A stretch of 64,000 nucleotides of DNA from the NCBI GenBank assembly GCA_965365275.1, contig CBDUBA010000003.1:1-64000 (forward strand), given 5' to 3'. The number at the start of each line of letters is the position of its first letter. Position 1 is the first letter of the stretch. Source of the DNA: JAGTVG01 sp965365275. Its GTDB lineage: Bacteria > Bacteroidota > Bacteroidia > Cytophagales > Cyclobacteriaceae. Of this stretch, positions 61,304-64,000 are shown one piece after another. The notes beneath the pieces are model-generated. The model was not told the DNA's origin and ran no database searches. It worked only from the letters and a program-made list of their open reading frames with translations. The position numbers and the translations under genes are program-made.

Positions 61304-62560
61304 TTATTTATTACCACCTGCCGGTTTATGAATTTCCAATGCCTCAAGTCTTGATAATAATGGCGGATGAGAATAGTTTACAAATACATGCCAGGGGTGG
61401 GGAGTTAAATTACCCAGGTTGTTTACTGACAGCTTTTTCAGAGCTTCCTGTAATGGTCTGGCTTTGTATGTCAGCGCGGCATACTTATCAGCTGCAAATT
61501 CATTCTTACGGGAAATCACATTCATGATGATACCTGTAATCGTGGATATGGGTGAAAAAAGTATGAAGAATGCCAGGAGGTTCAGGTGAATACTCAGCTG
61601 GTTCCCTCCAAATGCTTCAGAAAGCAAGGGATTGAATATCATTAAGGACATAATATACAACATGACCCCTGCCTGGAAGATGGAACTTATAAGTCCCAAT
61701 ATAACATGTTTTTTCTTATAATGGCCCACTTCATGTGCCAATACAGCCACCAGTTCATCCGTACTGTGATTTTCAATAAGTGTATCAAACAATACTATTT
61801 TTTTCTTTTTACCTAATCCGGAGAAATAAGCATTGGCTTTTGTGGAGCGTTTTGAACCATCGATCATAAAAACATTGTCCAGGGGGAAATTTACGCCCTT
61901 GCTATAATCCAGGATAGCAGTTTTAAGTTCATTATTGTCGAGTGGCTGCAACTTGTTAAAAAGCGGAACGATCAGCGTTGTATAAAAAATGTTCATAAAT
62001 ACAGAAAAGACAGCTATGATAATCCAGAAATAGATCCAGAATGGTTGTCCCATAAACTGAATAAGCATTAGCAGGGCAGTTATCAATATTCCTCCGATAA
62101 TTATGGCTAGCAGGTAGCCTTTTAATTTATCAAATATGTAGGTTTTAGGGGTGGTTTTATTAAACCCATATTTCTCCTCGATCACAAAGGTATCGTACAG
62201 GGAAAATGGTGTGTTCAGGATATCTGATGCAATAAAAAGGATTCCAAAAAAAATAAGTGATATCAGGATCTCATTATCTAAAAAAGTCCTTACCCAACCG
62301 TCCAGTGTCCCAAAGAATCCGGTTGCAATCAATACTACGATAAGGGTAAAACTAATAATCGAAGTAAGAAATCCGAACCTGGCATTCTCACGGTTATAGG
62401 CTATGGATTTACGGTATTTATCCGTCTCATAGATCCCTTCTAACTTCTCCGGCAAATCATCTTTCAAACTGCGATAATTTAAATATGCCAGCACTTTTTC
62501 AAAAACAAACTCTATGGATATGATCAACAGAAAGATGATCATCAGCGTTTCAGCACTCAT
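61304..62560 (-). CDS. M48-family membrane metalloprotease (Ste24/CAAX-protease-like)
   Basis: A 418-residue integral membrane zinc protease. HEVGH at 276-280 supplies two His ligands and the catalytic Glu; the third ligand should be the Glu in RKNEFAADKYAAL. Several transmembrane helices precede and follow, and the N-terminal half (KSIAYNRENARFGFLTSIISF, NTPFSLYDTFVIEEKYGFNKTTPKTY) is the Peptidase_M48_N part of Ste24. In bacteria it probably handles membrane-protein quality control. Next to purA (30 bp away) and the MATE gene on the same strand. Confidence 0.93.
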   Translation of the reverse strand: MSAETLMIIFLLIISIEFVFEKVLAYLNYRSLKDDLPEKLEGIYETDKYRKSIAYNRENARFGFLTSIISFTLIVVLIATGFFGTLDGWVRTFLDNEILISLIFFGILFIASDILNTPFSLYDTFVIEEKYGFNKTTPKTYIFDKLKGYLLAIIIGGILITALLMLIQFMGQPFWIYFWIIIAVFSVFMNIFYTTLIVPLFNKLQPLDNNELKTAILDYSKGVNFPLDNVFMIDGSKRSTKANAYFSGLGKKKKIVLFDTLIENHSTDELVAVLAHEVGHYKKKHVILGLISSIFQAGVMLYIMSLMIFNPLLSEAFGGNQLSIHLNLLAFFILFSPISTITGIIMNVISRKNEFAADKYAALTYKARPLQEALKKLSVNNLGNLTPHPWHVFVNYSHPPLLSRLEALEIHKPAGGNK

Positions 62561-62590
62561 TTGTCAATTTTAAAATGGTAATTGATTTGA

Positions 62591-63862
62591 TCAGGGATTC
62601 CTAAGGATGGTATTTTTCCTGTCCGGACCGGTTGAAATAATTTCTATCGGCACATTAAGTTCACTTTCCAGGTAGTCCACATATTTCCTCAGGTTCACAG
62701 GCAGCTCTGAATATACCCTTGTATCCCCTATTTCCGGCCAACTATCGAATTCAATCATCTGAGGCTCTATCTTCAAATCGTTGATATCATAGGGGATCTT
62801 TTTAGTGATACTGCCATCGGGTAATTTATAACTCGTACATACATTTATTTTATCCATGCCACTCAGGACATCCGCTTTCATCATAAAGAGTTTAGAAACA
62901 CCATTAATCATGATTGCATATTTCAGGGCAGGCAGATCAAGCCATCCACATCTTCGTGGCCTGCCGGTAGTGGCACCATATTCATGCCCTTCTGCACGTA
63001 ATTTTTCCCCCAGCTCATCCAAAAGTTCAGTGGGGAAAGGCCCACTTCCTACTCTTGTACAATATGCTTTAAAAATACCAAATACATGACCAATCAATGA
63101 TGGAGCTATTCCCAATCCTATAGCTGCACCAGCTGCCGTTGTATTCGAGCTGGTCACGAAGGGGTAATTACCGAAGTCTATATCCAGCAAAGATCCCTGG
63201 GCACCTTCAGCAATAACGCTTTTGCCCTGATCAAGCTGTGAAGAAATAAAATACTCTCCATCAACAAGCTTATATTCCTTAATAAATGCTATCGCATCAT
63301 AAAACTCCTTTTTAAGGTCAGCAAGATCATATTCGAACTCCAGTGAATTAAGGAGATCTTCATGCTTTTTACTAAGTTTCTCATACCTTTCTTCAAAATC
63401 TGACCTTAATATATCACCCACCCTGAGGCCAAGCCTCGCCACCTTATCCTGATATGCTGGACCGATCCCTTTTAATGTCGATCCTATTTTATTTTTCCCC
63501 TTCAGTTTTTCATAAGCTGCATCAAGTAAGCGGTGTGTGGGAAGAATAAGCTGGGTTTTCTTAGATATATATAAATTATCAATTGGTTTAAGGTTATACT
63601 TAAAAAGTGCTTCAATCTCTTTTCTAAGGATCACCAGGTCAAGCACTACACCATTTCCTATATAATTCTTTATATCATTCCTGAATATTCCTGAAGGAAT
63701 CTGATGTAATACATGTTTTATCCCATCAAACTCCAGGGTATGTCCTGCATTTGGACCACCCTGAAACCGGGCTACCACATCATATTTTGGGGCCAGGTAG
63801 TCAACAATTTTCCCCTTCCCTTCATCTCCCCACTGAAGACCTAATAATACGTCAACTTTCAT
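62591..63862 (-). CDS. purA: Adenylosuccinate synthetase
   Basis: A 423-residue enzyme making adenylosuccinate from IMP, aspartate and GTP in purine synthesis. GLQWGDEGKGKIVD at 8-21 is the GTP/catalytic loop with Asp13; GGPNAGHT holds the conserved His; GTTGRPRRCGW-like ATTGRPRRCGWLD and the C-terminal STGPDRKNTI are the other signatures. Full length, with ATG 63862 at the usual position. Confidence 0.97.
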   Translation of the reverse strand: MKVDVLLGLQWGDEGKGKIVDYLAPKYDVVARFQGGPNAGHTLEFDGIKHVLHQIPSGIFRNDIKNYIGNGVVLDLVILRKEIEALFKYNLKPIDNLYISKKTQLILPTHRLLDAAYEKLKGKNKIGSTLKGIGPAYQDKVARLGLRVGDILRSDFEERYEKLSKKHEDLLNSLEFEYDLADLKKEFYDAIAFIKEYKLVDGEYFISSQLDQGKSVIAEGAQGSLLDIDFGNYPFVTSSNTTAAGAAIGLGIAPSLIGHVFGIFKAYCTRVGSGPFPTELLDELGEKLRAEGHEYGATTGRPRRCGWLDLPALKYAIMINGVSKLFMMKADVLSGMDKINVCTSYKLPDGSITKKIPYDINDLKIEPQMIEFDSWPEIGDTRVYSELPVNLRKYVDYLESELNVPIEIISTGPDRKNTILRNP

Positions 63863-63912
63863 TTCGAATTTTTTTTAATTGATCAAATCGTGAAAAATGC
63901 AGAATTACGCCA

Positions 63913-64000
63913 TCATAGAGCTTTTAACAATTCTATTGCTTCCTCTTTGCTATCTACAATGGAAAAAATATTATTCAGTTTAGTAATTAGAAGAAGTTTT
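63913..64000 (-). CDS. STAS-domain protein (anti-sigma-factor antagonist-like), 3' end only
   Basis: A minus-strand frame open to the window edge reads KLLLITKLNNIFSIVDSKEE, then AIELLKAL and a TGA stop. This matches the last helix-strand-helix of STAS domains (..LxxLfxIxxsxeEAlxxL). The gene lies 50 bp upstream of purA. Too little is visible for a firm call. Confidence 0.6.
   Translation of the reverse strand, partial: KLLLITKLNNIFSIVDSKEEAIELLKAL

Noticed and set aside
1..64000. tRNA, rRNA or defence-system genes
   Set aside because: No cloverleaf-like, rRNA-like or recognisable defence sequences were noticed while reading; a covariance-model scan (tRNAscan-SE, Infernal) would be decisive.

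Overview
The window reads as a chromosomal segment of a Bacteroidota bacterium, probably Bacteroidales/Marinilabiliales-like. The signs are many lipoproteins with a short signal ending in a lipobox Cys, a TonB-dependent receptor with an N-terminal carboxypeptidase-regulatory-like domain, a fused alpha/beta 2-oxoacid dehydrogenase E1, YfhO, GldA/F/G-like ABC genes, and promoter-like sites of the TAnnTTTG (-7) / TTG (-33) kind. Taxonomy is inferred from gene content only. No rRNA, tRNA, CRISPR array, prophage or insertion sequence was recognised.

Region 1 (1-7.3 kb): the 3' part of 6-phosphogluconate dehydrogenase, an eight-copy 26-bp repeat array, a LacI regulator and a YqaB-like HAD phosphatase. 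Next come a Fur-family regulator and, convergently, a His-rich DUF4625-type lipoprotein; both genes have the same GCAA-N5-TTGC inverted repeat in their promoter regions. A GntR/HutC regulator then precedes a secreted glycoside-hydrolase-like lipoprotein on the minus strand.

Region 2 (7.4-20.2 kb): an unusual plus-strand operon divergent from the GntR gene. In order it encodes a 2-oxoacid dehydrogenase E2, a fused E1, a mannitol-1-phosphate-dehydrogenase-like enzyme, a PHP-domain protein, a sorbitol-6-phosphate-dehydrogenase-like SDR with a decayed aldolase-like N-terminus, a sorbose-1-phosphate-reductase-like MDR, a transketolase and an FGGY kinase. Two CTTGTA-N2-TACAAG palindromes 73 bp apart lie in the divergent promoter region. 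My reading is a polyol/ketose (phosphate) catabolic module that feeds fructose-6-phosphate and acetyl-CoA production. An 11-bp G-tract array separates transketolase from the kinase.

Region 3 (20.2-37.7 kb): a small lipoprotein with a terminator, YecH, an aminotransferase, a PAS-domain relic, DUF4287/DUF5655, a VOC lipoprotein, a mutarotase-like lipoprotein next to L-fucose isomerase, an SGNH hydrolase divergent from a TonB receptor, a GldA/F/G-like ABC set with a DUF4340 protein, an SLC13 transporter, and a PfkB sugar kinase preceded by a small overlapping ORF.

Region 4 (37.7-52.1 kb): a tightly packed surface-glycan operon: YfhO, two glycosyltransferase-like proteins, pseudaminic acid synthesis (PseB, PseC, an SpsF/PseF-like cytidylyltransferase, a PseH-like GNAT, PseG, PseI), an ATP-grasp ligase, a methyltransferase and a Wzx-type flippase. 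The two extra enzymes suggest a modified nonulosonic acid.

Region 5 (52.1-64 kb, minus strand): housekeeping genes: prfB with a canonical +1 programmed frameshift, a small membrane protein, ilvE, a cobalamin adenosyltransferase, a LolD/MacB-type ATPase, a 1010-residue membrane-TPR protein, gatC, a MATE exporter, an M48 protease, purA and the end of a STAS-domain gene.
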